A stretch of 57,468 bases of DNA, taken from contig NZ_JARZFX010000018.1 of the NCBI RefSeq assembly GCF_036026595.1, positions 1-57,468 of the forward strand, read 5' to 3'. Positions 7,932 through 16,678 of the stretch are shown in pieces (the stretch's first letter is position 1; every line of letters starts with the position of its first letter). The notes beneath the pieces were generated by a model, which saw nothing but the letters and a program-made list of their open reading frames with translations, searched no databases and was not told where the DNA came from. The translations under genes and the position numbers were made by a program. The DNA comes from Virgibacillus_P tibetensis (GTDB lineage Bacteria; Bacillota; Bacilli; Bacillales; Amphibacillaceae).

Positions 7932-9050
7932 TTATTGGATTGCACCAGCAATATCGTAGTCAGTTAAATTAATTTCCAACTCTTCATCTAACACCAGCTT
8001 TGCCAGTTGCTCCCCAATATAAGGGCCCATTGTCAGGCCAGAGGCTCCCAGTCCATTCGCGAGTATGAGCCCCTTAAAACCAGGAAGAGTCCCTAGTACA
8101 GGGAGAAAACCAGGGGTAACTGGCCGAAAGCCAACTCGTGTTTCCAGAACTGTGCTGGAGGCCAGTCCAGGCGCTACAGCAATTGCTTTGGATAAGATTT
8201 CATGCAGGCCACCTGCAGTGACTCGGTGGTCGAAGCCTGCACCATCCTCATGAGTCGCACCAATGACAATCCGCCCTTCTTTAAAAGCCAGCATGTATTG
8301 ATTATTCGGTGGCATGACAACAGGCAGGTGATCAGTAGTTAACCCTGGAACTTGCAGGTGCATGATCTGTGCTCGTTGTGGTTCCACATTAAACGTAACA
8401 CCTAGTGGTTTTAGCAGATTGCCCATCCAGGCTCCAGTTGCAGCCACTACGGTATCTGCGTAAATGGTATTTCCATTAACTACTGCACCGGTAATTCTTG
8501 TTCCTTCATTTATGATAGTGGCATTACCAAATAGCAGGGTGGCTCCATGTTTTTGGGCCCCATTTAGTAGGGAATTACGAAGTTTTCTGCCATCCACACG
8601 CGCTGCACCACTTACATGAACCGAATTAAATGTGCCATCCAAAAGTGGAAACATTGCTTGCGTTTGTTCAGCATCAAGCAGGGTAATATTCCCAATCTCT
8701 GGGGCATCTTCCCGGCGCTTAATTGCCCGCTCTTGCATTCCCAACAGCTTTTTTTCATCCGTATGCAGGCTGATTGCTCCGACTCGAGAATAGCCAGTAT
8801 CATCTTCCCCATCTCTGGACAGTTCATCAATTAAATCCGGGTAAGTCCTGGCGCCGCCTTTGGCTAGACGGTACCAAGCTTTGTTCCGGCGCTGTGATAA
8901 CCACGGACATACTATTCCGGCTGCAGCATCAGTTGCCTGCCCAACATCTTTCCGATCTACAATAATCGTTTCCACACCACTTTTAGCTAGATGATAAGCA
9001 GTTGAGGCACCTGTAATTCCGCCGCCAATAATAATTACTTTTTGTACCAT
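7932..9050 (-). CDS. FAD-dependent amino-acid oxidase/dehydrogenase (DAO family)
   Basis: A 372-residue flavoenzyme of the D-amino acid oxidase/glycine oxidase/DadA family, oxidising an amine substrate to imine and ultimately keto acid. The dinucleotide-binding loop is IIIGGGITGASTAYHL at residues 6-21, followed by the FAD ribose acidic residue in IIVDRKD. The C-terminal GFRPVTPGFLPVLG and NGLGASGLTMGP motifs are typical of the family. It resembles glycine oxidases and B. subtilis YurR, and the substrate is not determinable by eye. It starts one base after the stop of a 38-codon ORF, with AAGGAAG serving as ribosome site inside that ORF. Confidence 0.85.
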   Translation of the reverse strand: MVQKVIIIGGGITGASTAYHLAKSGVETIIVDRKDVGQATDAAAGIVCPWLSQRRNKAWYRLAKGGARTYPDLIDELSRDGEDDTGYSRVGAISLHTDEKKLLGMQERAIKRREDAPEIGNITLLDAEQTQAMFPLLDGTFNSVHVSGAARVDGRKLRNSLLNGAQKHGATLLFGNATIINEGTRITGAVVNGNTIYADTVVAATGAWMGNLLKPLGVTFNVEPQRAQIMHLQVPGLTTDHLPVVMPPNNQYMLAFKEGRIVIGATHEDGAGFDHRVTAGGLHEILSKAIAVAPGLASSTVLETRVGFRPVTPGFLPVLGTLPGFKGLILANGLGASGLTMGPYIGEQLAKLVLDEELEINLTDYDIAGAIQ

Positions 9051-9051
9051 G

Positions 9052-9168
9052 TTAAACTTCCTTAACCATTCTGTACATTAGTTTCATCTGATCAGCGTGT
9101 CCAAATTCCTGACTGGATCTTGTATTCTCCAGGGTGAAATTACGTGTGAAAATAAAATGATTTAGCAT
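9052..9168 (-). CDS. 38-residue ORF upstream of the oxidase
   Basis: The ATG at 9168 follows CTGGAGG at good spacing. The product begins MLNHFIFTRNF and ends YRMVKEV, then a single C separates its TAA from the oxidase ATG. The short distance implies co-transcription and probably translational coupling. The peptide is polar, without membrane helix or cysteines, and I do not recognise it. It may be a real small protein, a leader peptide, or the tail of a decayed larger gene. Confidence 0.5.
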   Translation of the reverse strand: MLNHFIFTRNFTLENTRSSQEFGHADQMKLMYRMVKEV

Positions 9169-9297
9169 AAAAGAGCCTCCAGTGTATGTAGTAGTTCTTT
9201 TATCATAAAAATAATGTGGTTGAATGTAAAATTAATTGTTTATTAAAGCAGGGAAATGCTACCTAAATAAAGAATTAGGAAAAGGGGGGGAGAGAGA

Positions 9298-9891
9298 ATG
9301 AATGGGAGTATGTGGAAAATAATATTCGTGCAAGAAAATTTTATAGGAAGAATCTTATCTTATATTGGAGTTATTATAATTATCTCAGGATTGATCGCAG
9401 GATACAATATGTCAACTTACGTTCATTATGTAGATGGGTATGGAAACGAAGAGAGGTTTTTTGAATGGACGTCTTTTTTTGTGTTGGCAGGCGGTTCTTT
9501 TTTATTTGGCGTTGCGCTTCTGGGCTTTTCAGAGGTAATTAACTTGTTACATATAATAAGTGGTCGAATTAATTCTTTAAAGCTAACTAATGAAAACAAA
9601 AAACCGAGTATATATGAAGAAAATCATGAGATAGAGGATATGGTGAAATCGAAAGAGTGGACCCTGCAAGAATCAGATGAACAGAAAATTTACCAGCTAT
9701 TCTCGGATAAAGCAATATTAGAAATTAAACCAACCGAAGTGGAAGAAAATTGTATAGTGCGTCTGCAAGACCGAGAAGGCCCGTTAAGTCCATATGTAAC
9801 AGTAGTTGACGTGAGTGGAATGATGGCCAGTGAAGTCCAGGATGTTGAACTAAAACAGCATCTGATTGCATGGTATAATGAACAAACGTAA
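9298..9891 (+). CDS. hypothetical two-helix membrane protein
   Basis: The 197-residue product has membrane helices at about residues 17-37 and 56-77, then a long cytoplasmic acidic region. The ATG is preceded by a strong AAAAGGGGGGAG. I do not recognise a family. The gene is single, with an imperfect AAGTACTCA/TGAGTGCTT hairpin directly after the stop that may end the transcript. Confidence 0.65.
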   Translation: MNGSMWKIIFVQENFIGRILSYIGVIIIISGLIAGYNMSTYVHYVDGYGNEERFFEWTSFFVLAGGSFLFGVALLGFSEVINLLHIISGRINSLKLTNENKKPSIYEENHEIEDMVKSKEWTLQESDEQKIYQLFSDKAILEIKPTEVEENCIVRLQDREGPLSPYVTVVDVSGMMASEVQDVELKQHLIAWYNEQT

Positions 9892-9990
9892 AGTACTCAT
9901 GTTTTGAGTGCTTCTTTCTATATCTGCAATAAATTGTACAGCTGTTTTGTTATAGTTAAGAAGGATATAAAAAAATAGGGAGTTGTCTAC

Positions 9991-10554
9991 TTGGTTAAAA
10001 GAAATCGTGTATCGAAGCTAGGATGGTTCGGCTGGACATTAATAAGTGCCGCGCTCGTTACGGTTATTGGTTCTGTCCTGTTCTATACAAATATAATGAA
10101 CTTAGACTTAATGTCAATTATAGACCGAGATGAATCTACACAACCAACGGAAGAAGAAGTTACTGAAGATACGGTTAAAGAAATCGAAAAGGTGCAGGAA
10201 ACAGTTGGTAAAGACCATGCAGAAATCGGTGAATTTATTGCGGAAATGCATAGATATTATAATAAAACTACGGGATATGGGGGGATCCGCAACTTGGACT
10301 GGCCTGATCAAATAGAGAAAGCAGAGGAAGTGGCAGCTACGATAGATAGAGAGAAATCCACCGTTACAAATGATGCCTTACTAGAGGATTTAGAGACGAT
10401 ACAGCAGCTTGCTAATACAGCTATCAGTGAGCAGGATGCCTCCCAGGTCCGTGATCTGCATCGTTTGTTTCATGATCTGGATATCGCTTTAAACAGCTAT
10501 AATGGTTCTGATAGAATTTGGAATGTAACAGAAACATTAAAGAGAAAAAATTGA
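9991..10554 (+). CDS. hypothetical membrane-anchored protein
   Basis: The product is 187 residues with a TTG start 9 nt after AGGGAG. A basic N-terminus and one membrane helix (about 12-33) are followed by a highly charged helical extracellular part with EEEVTEDTVKEIEKVQE. It looks like a surface-anchored coiled protein, and no known domain is evident. Confidence 0.62.
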   Translation: MVKRNRVSKLGWFGWTLISAALVTVIGSVLFYTNIMNLDLMSIIDRDESTQPTEEEVTEDTVKEIEKVQETVGKDHAEIGEFIAEMHRYYNKTTGYGGIRNLDWPDQIEKAEEVAATIDREKSTVTNDALLEDLETIQQLANTAISEQDASQVRDLHRLFHDLDIALNSYNGSDRIWNVTETLKRKN

Positions 10555-10634
10555 GTGAATTGCTATTCACAGAACAATAAATTGTGGTAATCTAGATAAT
10601 GGTAAAGGACAAGCTTAAGAGAAGGAGTATGAAC

Positions 10635-11564
10635 ATGGAAAAGACGTTAGTATTTGGACATAAAAATCCCGACACAGATTCCATCTGTTCTGCATTGGCA
10701 TATGCTGATTTAAAAAACAAGTTGGAAATAACTGCTCAACCCGCAAGACTTGGTTCAGTTAGCAAAGAAACACAGTTTGCTTTAGATCAATTTGATGTGG
10801 AAGCTCCCAAATTGATCGACAAAGTAGAAGAGGACATAAAAGAAGTAATCCTGGTGGATCATAACGAATTTCAACAAAGTGTGGACAACATAAAAGATGT
10901 ACGGATTGCTGAAGTTATAGACCATCATCGTATATCGAATTTCGAAACGAAGGAGCCTCTATATTTTCGTGCGGAGCCAGTAGGCTGTACTGCGACTATT
11001 ATAAATAAATTATACAAGGAAAATGATGTGCCTGTTTCAAAAGAAATTGCCGGGTTATTAGTATCGGCAATTATATCGGACTCATTATTGTTAAAATCGC
11101 CAACATGCACACAGGAAGATGTTGACGCAGCATATGAGTTAGCTGAAATCGCTGGTGTTAATCTGGAAACGTACGGATTGGAATTGCTAGAAGCAGGAGC
11201 AGACCTGAGTGATAAAACAGTTAAAGAGCTTTTAACCATGGATGCAAAAGGGTTTGCCATGGGAGGAGAGAAAGTTGAAATTGCCCAAGTGAATGCTGTA
11301 GAAGTTACTAAGGTATACGAGAATCAAAAAGATTTAGAAATAGAAATTAACCAAATTATTAAAGAGCGAGATCTTTCCCTGTTCTTATTCGTTGTTACGG
11401 ATATTATTAATAATAACTCCGAAGTTATGGCTCTCGGCGATGGTAGTAGTAAAGTAGAAGCGGCATTTGGGGTTACCCTTAAAAATAACAGAGCATTACT
11501 GGAAGGTGTTGTATCCCGTAAAAAGCAAGTTGTTACAGCTCTGACTGATATGTTTAATAAATAG
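10635..11564 (+). CDS. ppaC: manganese-dependent inorganic pyrophosphatase, family II
   Basis: Hydrolyses pyrophosphate to orthophosphate in the cytosol and pulls biosynthetic reactions forward. The ATG at 10635 gives 309 residues, the same length as B. subtilis PpaC, and lies 7 nt after GGAG. The two upstream ATGs are badly placed. Metal ligands of the DHH family are present: FGHKNPDTDS (H9, D13, D15), LVDHNE (D75), VIDHHR (His97 region) and SDSLLLKSPT. The C-terminal DHHA2 domain ends with the VVSRKKQVV substrate-binding motif. It is monocistronic with a strong terminator. Confidence 0.96.
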   Translation: MEKTLVFGHKNPDTDSICSALAYADLKNKLEITAQPARLGSVSKETQFALDQFDVEAPKLIDKVEEDIKEVILVDHNEFQQSVDNIKDVRIAEVIDHHRISNFETKEPLYFRAEPVGCTATIINKLYKENDVPVSKEIAGLLVSAIISDSLLLKSPTCTQEDVDAAYELAEIAGVNLETYGLELLEAGADLSDKTVKELLTMDAKGFAMGGEKVEIAQVNAVEVTKVYENQKDLEIEINQIIKERDLSLFLFVVTDIINNNSEVMALGDGSSKVEAAFGVTLKNNRALLEGVVSRKKQVVTALTDMFNK

Positions 11565-11631
11565 AGAATAGAGTAATATGATTATTCGGCAGGGGCCTAT
11601 ACTTTCCTCTACTGAACTAGATAAATGAATT

Positions 11632-11692
11632 CAACAGCCCCATCCTTCGAAATAAACACTATTTCAAGGGTGGGGCTGTTGTTCTGATTTTT
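11632..11692 (+). terminator. terminator of ppaC
   Basis: A long stem AACAGCCCCATCCTT pairs with AAGGGTGGGGCTGTT around an 18-nt loop, with T-rich sequence after it. Confidence 0.85.
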
Positions 11693-11828
11693 AACAAAAT
11701 ACTAGGTTAGGTCGTTAACTTGAGAGGTAGTTGCCTTTACTTCTAAGCCATATTCAGTTATTATTCATAATAAATAGAATTTGCTGAAAAATAAATTGTA
11801 TTACTTCATTCAAAATGGGGGAAACCCG

Positions 11829-11861
11829 TTGACAACACTGGATTCTACTACTTAACTATAA
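11829..11861 (+). promoter_or_regulatory. putative sigma-A promoter of the first symporter operon
   Basis: A perfect TTGACA is followed 17-18 nt later by TTAACT/TAACTA. It lies about 30 nt upstream of the DUF485 gene at 11887. This is the only strong -35 match in the 320-bp gap. Confidence 0.5.
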
Positions 11862-11886
11862 AGATTGAAAGAAGTGAAGTAACAAA

Positions 11887-12162
11887 ATGGACGCCTTGTT
11901 TGATCAACTTGTACACGAAAAAAAACGATTTCTTTTTCCAGTGATTGTTTTTTTATTTGTTTTTTATTTTACACTGCCATTTACATTAGCTTTCTTTCCT
12001 GAACAAATGAGCATGCCAGCACCGTATACTGCTATACCCTGGGCATGGATATATGCCTTTGGCCAGTTTATCATGACATGGTTATTAGGATGGATGTATT
12101 GGCGTAAAGCAAAGCGTTTTGATCAGCTGATTGACCAGATGAAGCAGGAGGTAAGACAATGA
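11887..12162 (+). CDS. DUF485 family small membrane protein
   Basis: The product of 91 residues has two membrane helices and the family's charged N-terminus (HEKKRFLFPVIVFLF). DUF485 proteins are regularly encoded just before acetate-type sodium/solute symporters and are thought to assist them. The same pairing recurs at 16368. Its stop overlaps the start of the symporter by 4 nt (ATGA), so translation is coupled. The ribosome site is weak (GAAGTGAAG). Confidence 0.85.
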   Translation: MDALFDQLVHEKKRFLFPVIVFLFVFYFTLPFTLAFFPEQMSMPAPYTAIPWAWIYAFGQFIMTWLLGWMYWRKAKRFDQLIDQMKQEVRQ

Positions 12163-13703
12163 ATCTGACTTATTTTCTGTTTTTTATCTGCATAATTATT
12201 TGTACATTAATTATTACATATTGGGCCGCAAAACGTAGTAAAACAAGCAGTCAATTTTATACAGCAGCAGGCAGTTTAACGGGTATTCAAAACGGAATGG
12301 CGATTGCTGGGGATTATATTAGTGCGGCATCTTTTTTAGGCATTGTGGGTGCGATTGCAATTAATGGTTATGATGGATTTTTATATTCTATTGGTTTTCT
12401 GGTTTCTTATTTAATTGTGCTGTTTTTAGTTGCTGAACCAGTACATCATTTAGGTAAATACTCACTTGGAGATGTAATATGCTCCCGCTTTCCAAGTAAT
12501 AGAATGCGTTGGATTATGGCATTTGGTGCCTTTATTATTTCCATTCTGTATATGATTCCGCAGCTGGTTGCTTCTGGACTTTTAATCCGATTATTGTTGG
12601 ATATAAATTACTCGGCATCAGTCATGATTATTGGAGGCTTAATGACCGTTTATGTCGTATTTGGGGGGATGACAGCTACTTCATGGGTCCAAATAGTCAA
12701 AACGGTTGTACTCATGTCAGGAACGTTTCTATTGGCTTTAATTGTGTTTTCACGGTTTAACTGGAGCATTACAGATCTGATTGCAGAAGTAAAAGAGGGA
12801 ACACCTTTGGGGGAACAGTTTTTTATTGCTGGTCATTTATTAAACAGTCCGCTGGAGACAGTATCACTTCAGCTGGCTTTAATACTTGGAACTGCTGGCC
12901 TTCCACATATACTAATTCGGTTTTACACTGTCCGCAATGCGTTAGAGGTGCGGCGATCCCTACTGACTGCCAGCTGGATTATCGGTTTTTTTTATATAAT
13001 GACACTTGTCCTTGGTTTGGGGACAGTGGCTATGATCGGGTATGACGAACTCGTTAATACAGATTCTACAGGAAATCTGGCTGCTCCATTATTAGCCCAA
13101 GCACTTGGAGGAGATTTTCTATTGGCCTTTATTTCAGCGGTTGCTTTTACTACCATTGTGGCTGTTGTAGCAGGCTTGGTTATATCCGCCACAACGGCTT
13201 TTTCGCATGATATATACCATCATATTATTAAAAAAGGTAACACAACAGAGAAGGAACAATTACTCGCTGCCAGATGGACAGCCCTTGGTGTTGGGATCAT
13301 TTCAACCCTATTCGCACTGGGTCTGGAGAATATAAATGTAACTTTTCTTGTTTCTTTAACATTCATTGTTGCAGCCTCCAGTAACTTTCCAGTTCTTCTT
13401 TTAACCATCTATTGGAGGAGGTTTAATCAAAGAGGTGCCATTATTGGTATGTTAAGTGGATTGATCGCTTCACTAATCTTATTGTTATTAGGACCCCATG
13501 TAATGAATACAGATGGGGGATTGATTGCGAAAGAAGCTTATTTCACCTTATATAACCCAGGAATTATTGCCATCCCAATTGGTTTTTTAGGTGCATTAGC
13601 TGGAACATTATTATCACCGGATCCCCCTCAGAGCAGAAGTGAATTTAGAAGATTTTACATAAAAGCCCAAACTGGAATAGAGACAAGGGGAGATCAGCCA
13701 TGA
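12159..13703 (+). CDS. sodium:solute symporter, acetate permease (ActP)-like, copy 1
   Basis: A secondary transporter of 514 residues with about 13 membrane helices. Family signatures include YTAAGSLTGIQNGMAIAGDY near residue 35 and GTAGLPHILIRFYTV near residue 248. The second copy at 16679 shares both motifs (SLTGMQNGFALAGDYLSAAS, GTAGLPHVLVRFYTV). Substrate is likely acetate or another short carboxylate. It is translationally coupled to DUF485 before it and to the sensor kinase after it (4-nt overlap). That suggests it works with the kinase, perhaps in sensing, besides transport. Confidence 0.85.
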   Translation: MNLTYFLFFICIIICTLIITYWAAKRSKTSSQFYTAAGSLTGIQNGMAIAGDYISAASFLGIVGAIAINGYDGFLYSIGFLVSYLIVLFLVAEPVHHLGKYSLGDVICSRFPSNRMRWIMAFGAFIISILYMIPQLVASGLLIRLLLDINYSASVMIIGGLMTVYVVFGGMTATSWVQIVKTVVLMSGTFLLALIVFSRFNWSITDLIAEVKEGTPLGEQFFIAGHLLNSPLETVSLQLALILGTAGLPHILIRFYTVRNALEVRRSLLTASWIIGFFYIMTLVLGLGTVAMIGYDELVNTDSTGNLAAPLLAQALGGDFLLAFISAVAFTTIVAVVAGLVISATTAFSHDIYHHIIKKGNTTEKEQLLAARWTALGVGIISTLFALGLENINVTFLVSLTFIVAASSNFPVLLLTIYWRRFNQRGAIIGMLSGLIASLILLLLGPHVMNTDGGLIAKEAYFTLYNPGIIAIPIGFLGALAGTLLSPDPPQSRSEFRRFYIKAQTGIETRGDQP

Positions 13704-15439
13704 AGGACTTGACCGTTATTTTATTTGAACGATTGGGTTTACTATTGGTACTGGCTTTCGTCCTGACAAGAACACCTGGTTTTCGTTCATTGCTATACAG
13801 AGAGTTTAACGTCAAAATGTCTCTTGTCCATGCATGTATGTTTGGACTATTTGGGATAGCAAGTACGTTAACTGGGGTAGTAATTGAGGATGGAACAGTG
13901 GTTTACAATAACTTGGTATGGTCAGTCAATGATGACCAGATGGTTGTTAGCTCAAGTTTAGTAGCGATTGTAATAGCAGGATTATTAGGTGGTCCTGTCG
14001 TTGGCCTGGGAGCTGGACTGGTTGCAGGTGGCCACCTCGTTCTGCTAGGTGGCATTGGGTGGCTGGCAAATGGGTTAGTTAATCCTTTAACTGGATTATT
14101 GGCAGGATTAACGGCACGATTCTTTTCAAAAGAACGGGTTATTTCACCAATGAAGGCTTTGTTTATTGGTGTATTTCCACCAGTTCTGCAAATGCAGCTG
14201 TTGCTCATTTTTCATCCAGAAGCGAATGAAACAATTAATATAGTTAATACAATAGGTCTTCCTCTTGTATTGTCTAATAGTATTGCAATTGCTATCTTTA
14301 CCGCAATGATCGGTATTGTTTTACGGGAACAGGAAAACGAGGCAGCGTTAGCGACAAAACAGGCATTATCTATTGCTGAGGATGCACTCCCTTTCCTGAA
14401 GAAAGATTATGCTGGGGAAACTGCAGAAGGGATTGCAAATTTACTTTATGACCGTTTGAAAATAGCTGCCGTATCGGTAACGAATGGAGAAGATGTATTA
14501 GCTCACAAGGGTCTTGGTGATGATCATCATCAAAAAGGGGATAAAGAAACTGCTTCCCTTGCTTTGGAAGCAATGCATTCGAAGAAAATGAAAGTTGCCT
14601 ACTTACAGTCAGAGATACAGTGCGCACAGGAGGACTGTCCTCTTGAAGCAGCAATTATTATACCTATAATGGAAGAACAGGAAACGACAGGTCTTATTAC
14701 GTTTTATTTTAGAAAAGCACAACATATTCGTCCTGTAGAGATTGGTTTGGCACAAGGACTAGGGGAATTAATTTCCAATCAACTGAATATAATTGCCGCT
14801 GAAAAATTAAAGGAGCATATTCGTGACGCAGAACTTAGAAACCTGCAGGCGCAGATCAATCCACATTTTCTTTTCAATACACTCCAAATGATTGCAACAC
14901 TGTTTAGAGTAAATCCAGAAAAGGCAAGGCATATTACCGTACAATTAGCACATTACATGCGGTTTAACCTGGGTTTGGTCTCTAACTCGCTCGTTCATTT
15001 TGAAAAAGAATGCGAACATGTACAGGCATATATAGCAATTATCCAGGCGCGCTTTGCGAGTCGACTAAAGATTTACTTTTCACAAGCAGAAGGAATTTCG
15101 CAGGTTTATATTCCGCCTTCAACTATTCAGCCATTAGTCGAAAACTGTATTCAGCATGGACTGCAAAATGTGGTTAATGGCGGTAAGGTAGAGGTGCTTA
15201 TCCAGAGGGAGCAGGGGAAAGTCCAAATAACTGTTCGTGATAATGGGACGGGATTTCCAGAAGATGTTTTGGTGCGAGCTGGCCATAGTCCACTAGCGGA
15301 TAAACAAAATGGTGGTACAGGCTTGTATAATGTTAATCAACGATTAATAAGCTTACTAGGAGAACAAGCTCGATTGTCTATAAAAAACTTGCCTTCTAAA
15401 GGAAGCGAAGTATCTTTTATCATTCCATGTGATAAGTAG
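13700..15439 (+). CDS. LytS-type sensor histidine kinase
   Basis: A 579-residue membrane kinase. The N-terminal 5TM-Lyt domain spans about residues 1-200, a GAF-like segment follows (about 215-350), then the HisKA-7TM-type phosphoacceptor region with NPHFLFNTLQ (His389) and the ATPase domain (VENCIQHGL, DNGTGFP, GTGLYNV). LytS-type kinases such as BtsS, YpdA and B. subtilis LytS sense pyruvate or related acids. Coupling to a carboxylate symporter on one side and a LytTR regulator on the other supports a short-acid signal here. The ligand is inferred. Confidence 0.9.
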   Translation: MKDLTVILFERLGLLLVLAFVLTRTPGFRSLLYREFNVKMSLVHACMFGLFGIASTLTGVVIEDGTVVYNNLVWSVNDDQMVVSSSLVAIVIAGLLGGPVVGLGAGLVAGGHLVLLGGIGWLANGLVNPLTGLLAGLTARFFSKERVISPMKALFIGVFPPVLQMQLLLIFHPEANETINIVNTIGLPLVLSNSIAIAIFTAMIGIVLREQENEAALATKQALSIAEDALPFLKKDYAGETAEGIANLLYDRLKIAAVSVTNGEDVLAHKGLGDDHHQKGDKETASLALEAMHSKKMKVAYLQSEIQCAQEDCPLEAAIIIPIMEEQETTGLITFYFRKAQHIRPVEIGLAQGLGELISNQLNIIAAEKLKEHIRDAELRNLQAQINPHFLFNTLQMIATLFRVNPEKARHITVQLAHYMRFNLGLVSNSLVHFEKECEHVQAYIAIIQARFASRLKIYFSQAEGISQVYIPPSTIQPLVENCIQHGLQNVVNGGKVEVLIQREQGKVQITVRDNGTGFPEDVLVRAGHSPLADKQNGGTGLYNVNQRLISLLGEQARLSIKNLPSKGSEVSFIIPCDK

Positions 15440-15458
15440 AAGAAAGGTTGGTATTCTA

Positions 15459-16229
15459 ATGGAAATACAGGTGATGATTGCTGAAGATGAGCAGCTTGCT
15501 CGAGAAGAATTAATTTTCATGTTAGAAAATGAAAAGGATTTTAGTCTTACTCCCAGTGCGGAGACGGGGATCCAATTAATTGAATTATATAAGCGCCATA
15601 GGCCCGCTGTTATTTTTCTTGATGTACAAATGCCTGGAATGTCGGGAGTAGAAGCTGCCAAGGTAATTGCAGAATTATCCGGGGAGCAGCGACCGTTATT
15701 TATTTTTACTACAGCGTTTGACGAATATGCGGTGGAAGCTTTTGAAATTGAAGCCATTGACTTTTTATTGAAACCGTATGACGATGTGCGTTTTCAACAA
15801 ACGATAGAGCGAATTAGAAAGCGGGTGGCTCACTCTCATTCAAAGAAGGGAGGTGATAATTTTCAGATGAAGACCAATTCTACTATTAATAACCCGCCAT
15901 CCAAGCTATTGATTGATGATGGTGAACGAATGGTTGTACTATCACCAGAATCAATCTATTACGCAATGCCCTCCAAGAGACTATTAGAAATTCACACGGA
16001 GAACAAGGTTGTCGAAAGCCGCATGACATTACAAGAATTAGAAAATAAGTTACAAGGTTTTTCATTCTTTCGCCCGCACCGAAGTTATTTAGTTAACTTA
16101 AACCACATTGAGGAAATTACACCCTGGTTTAATGGAACAAGTAATATTACCCTTAATGATAAAAGAAAAACGACGATACCTGTTAGTCGAGCTGCAAGGA
16201 AATTATTTTTTGATATGTTTGAAAATTGA
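15459..16229 (+). CDS. LytT-type response regulator (receiver + LytTR DNA-binding domain)
   Basis: A 256-residue regulator. The receiver domain carries the acidic pair EDE near residue 9, phospho-acceptor D55 in FLDVQMPG and the switch lysine in LLKPYD. A LytTR domain occupies about residues 150-256 (FFRPHRSYLVNLNHIEEI). The ATG at 15459 follows GAAAGGTTGG. An ATG 30 nt upstream overlaps the kinase and has no ribosome site. Its probable target is the next operon, whose upstream region holds two direct repeats of LytTR type starting inside this gene's stop codon. Confidence 0.92.
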   Translation: MEIQVMIAEDEQLAREELIFMLENEKDFSLTPSAETGIQLIELYKRHRPAVIFLDVQMPGMSGVEAAKVIAELSGEQRPLFIFTTAFDEYAVEAFEIEAIDFLLKPYDDVRFQQTIERIRKRVAHSHSKKGGDNFQMKTNSTINNPPSKLLIDDGERMVVLSPESIYYAMPSKRLLEIHTENKVVESRMTLQELENKLQGFSFFRPHRSYLVNLNHIEEITPWFNGTSNITLNDKRKTTIPVSRAARKLFFDMFEN

Positions 16230-16257
16230 CCGTTCATTAGTAAATTTTAACGATTCA
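16229..16257 (+). promoter_or_regulatory. putative LytTR-type operator (two direct repeats)
   Basis: ACCGTTCAT (16229-16237) and AACGATTCA (16249-16257) are direct repeats spaced 20 bp start to start, about two helical turns. LytTR regulators generally bind pairs of 9-bp direct repeats at such spacing. The site lies just after the regulator gene and upstream of the cre-like site and the second symporter operon. Assignment is by pattern only. Confidence 0.45.
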
Positions 16258-16319
16258 AACAGATTTTAATGCAATTGGTACAAAAATTAATTATGTTCTT
16301 CCTACTTTGCTTATACTTT

Positions 16320-16335
16320 TAGTAAGCGCTTACAA
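16320..16335 (+). promoter_or_regulatory. cre-like CcpA operator
   Basis: TAGTAAGCGCTTACAA contains the 12-bp palindrome GTAAGCGCTTAC, close to the catabolite-responsive element consensus. It sits directly after a TATACT box (about 16311-16316), where CcpA binding would repress the symporter/AcsA region on glucose. Acetate-use genes of B. subtilis are known CcpA targets. Confidence 0.65.
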
Positions 16336-16367
16336 GAAAAAGTTAAGCTAAAGGAGGAAGTACTATT

Positions 16368-16676
16368 GTGGAAAAATTTTCTCAAATAGAAAAAAGCGAA
16401 GAATTTCAGGAATTAAAAAGATCCAAACGGCGTTTTATCTGGCCAGTTACAATTATTTTCTTCTTATACTATCTATCCTTTCCACTAATGGCAGGATATG
16501 CGAAGCCACTCATGAGTTCATTTGTTTTTGCTAACTTCACGTTTGGCTACTTGTTTGGTCTGTCATTTTATATCGTCGCATGGACCCTGGCATTTATCTA
16601 TGTCATCAAGGCCAGAGGTTATGACAAAAAGATAGAAGTAATTAAAGAAAAGTACCTTGAGAAGGAAGGGACGTAA
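16368..16676 (+). CDS. DUF485 family small membrane protein, copy 2
   Basis: 102 residues with two membrane helices and an N-terminal cytoplasmic segment (SEEFQELKRSKRRFIWP). The GTG start follows AGGAGG. It is paralogous to the protein at 11887 and is again placed immediately before a symporter, with 2 nt between the genes. Confidence 0.87.
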   Translation: MEKFSQIEKSEEFQELKRSKRRFIWPVTIIFFLYYLSFPLMAGYAKPLMSSFVFANFTFGYLFGLSFYIVAWTLAFIYVIKARGYDKKIEVIKEKYLEKEGT

Positions 16677-16678
16677 CT

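Noticed and set aside
7768..7959. Short ORF inside repeat R1
   Set aside because: The same region in R2 does not keep this frame, so it is not coding.
8065..8965. Overlapping ORFs on both strands within the oxidase gene
   Set aside because: They lie wholly inside a well-supported coding frame and lack start signals or family motifs.
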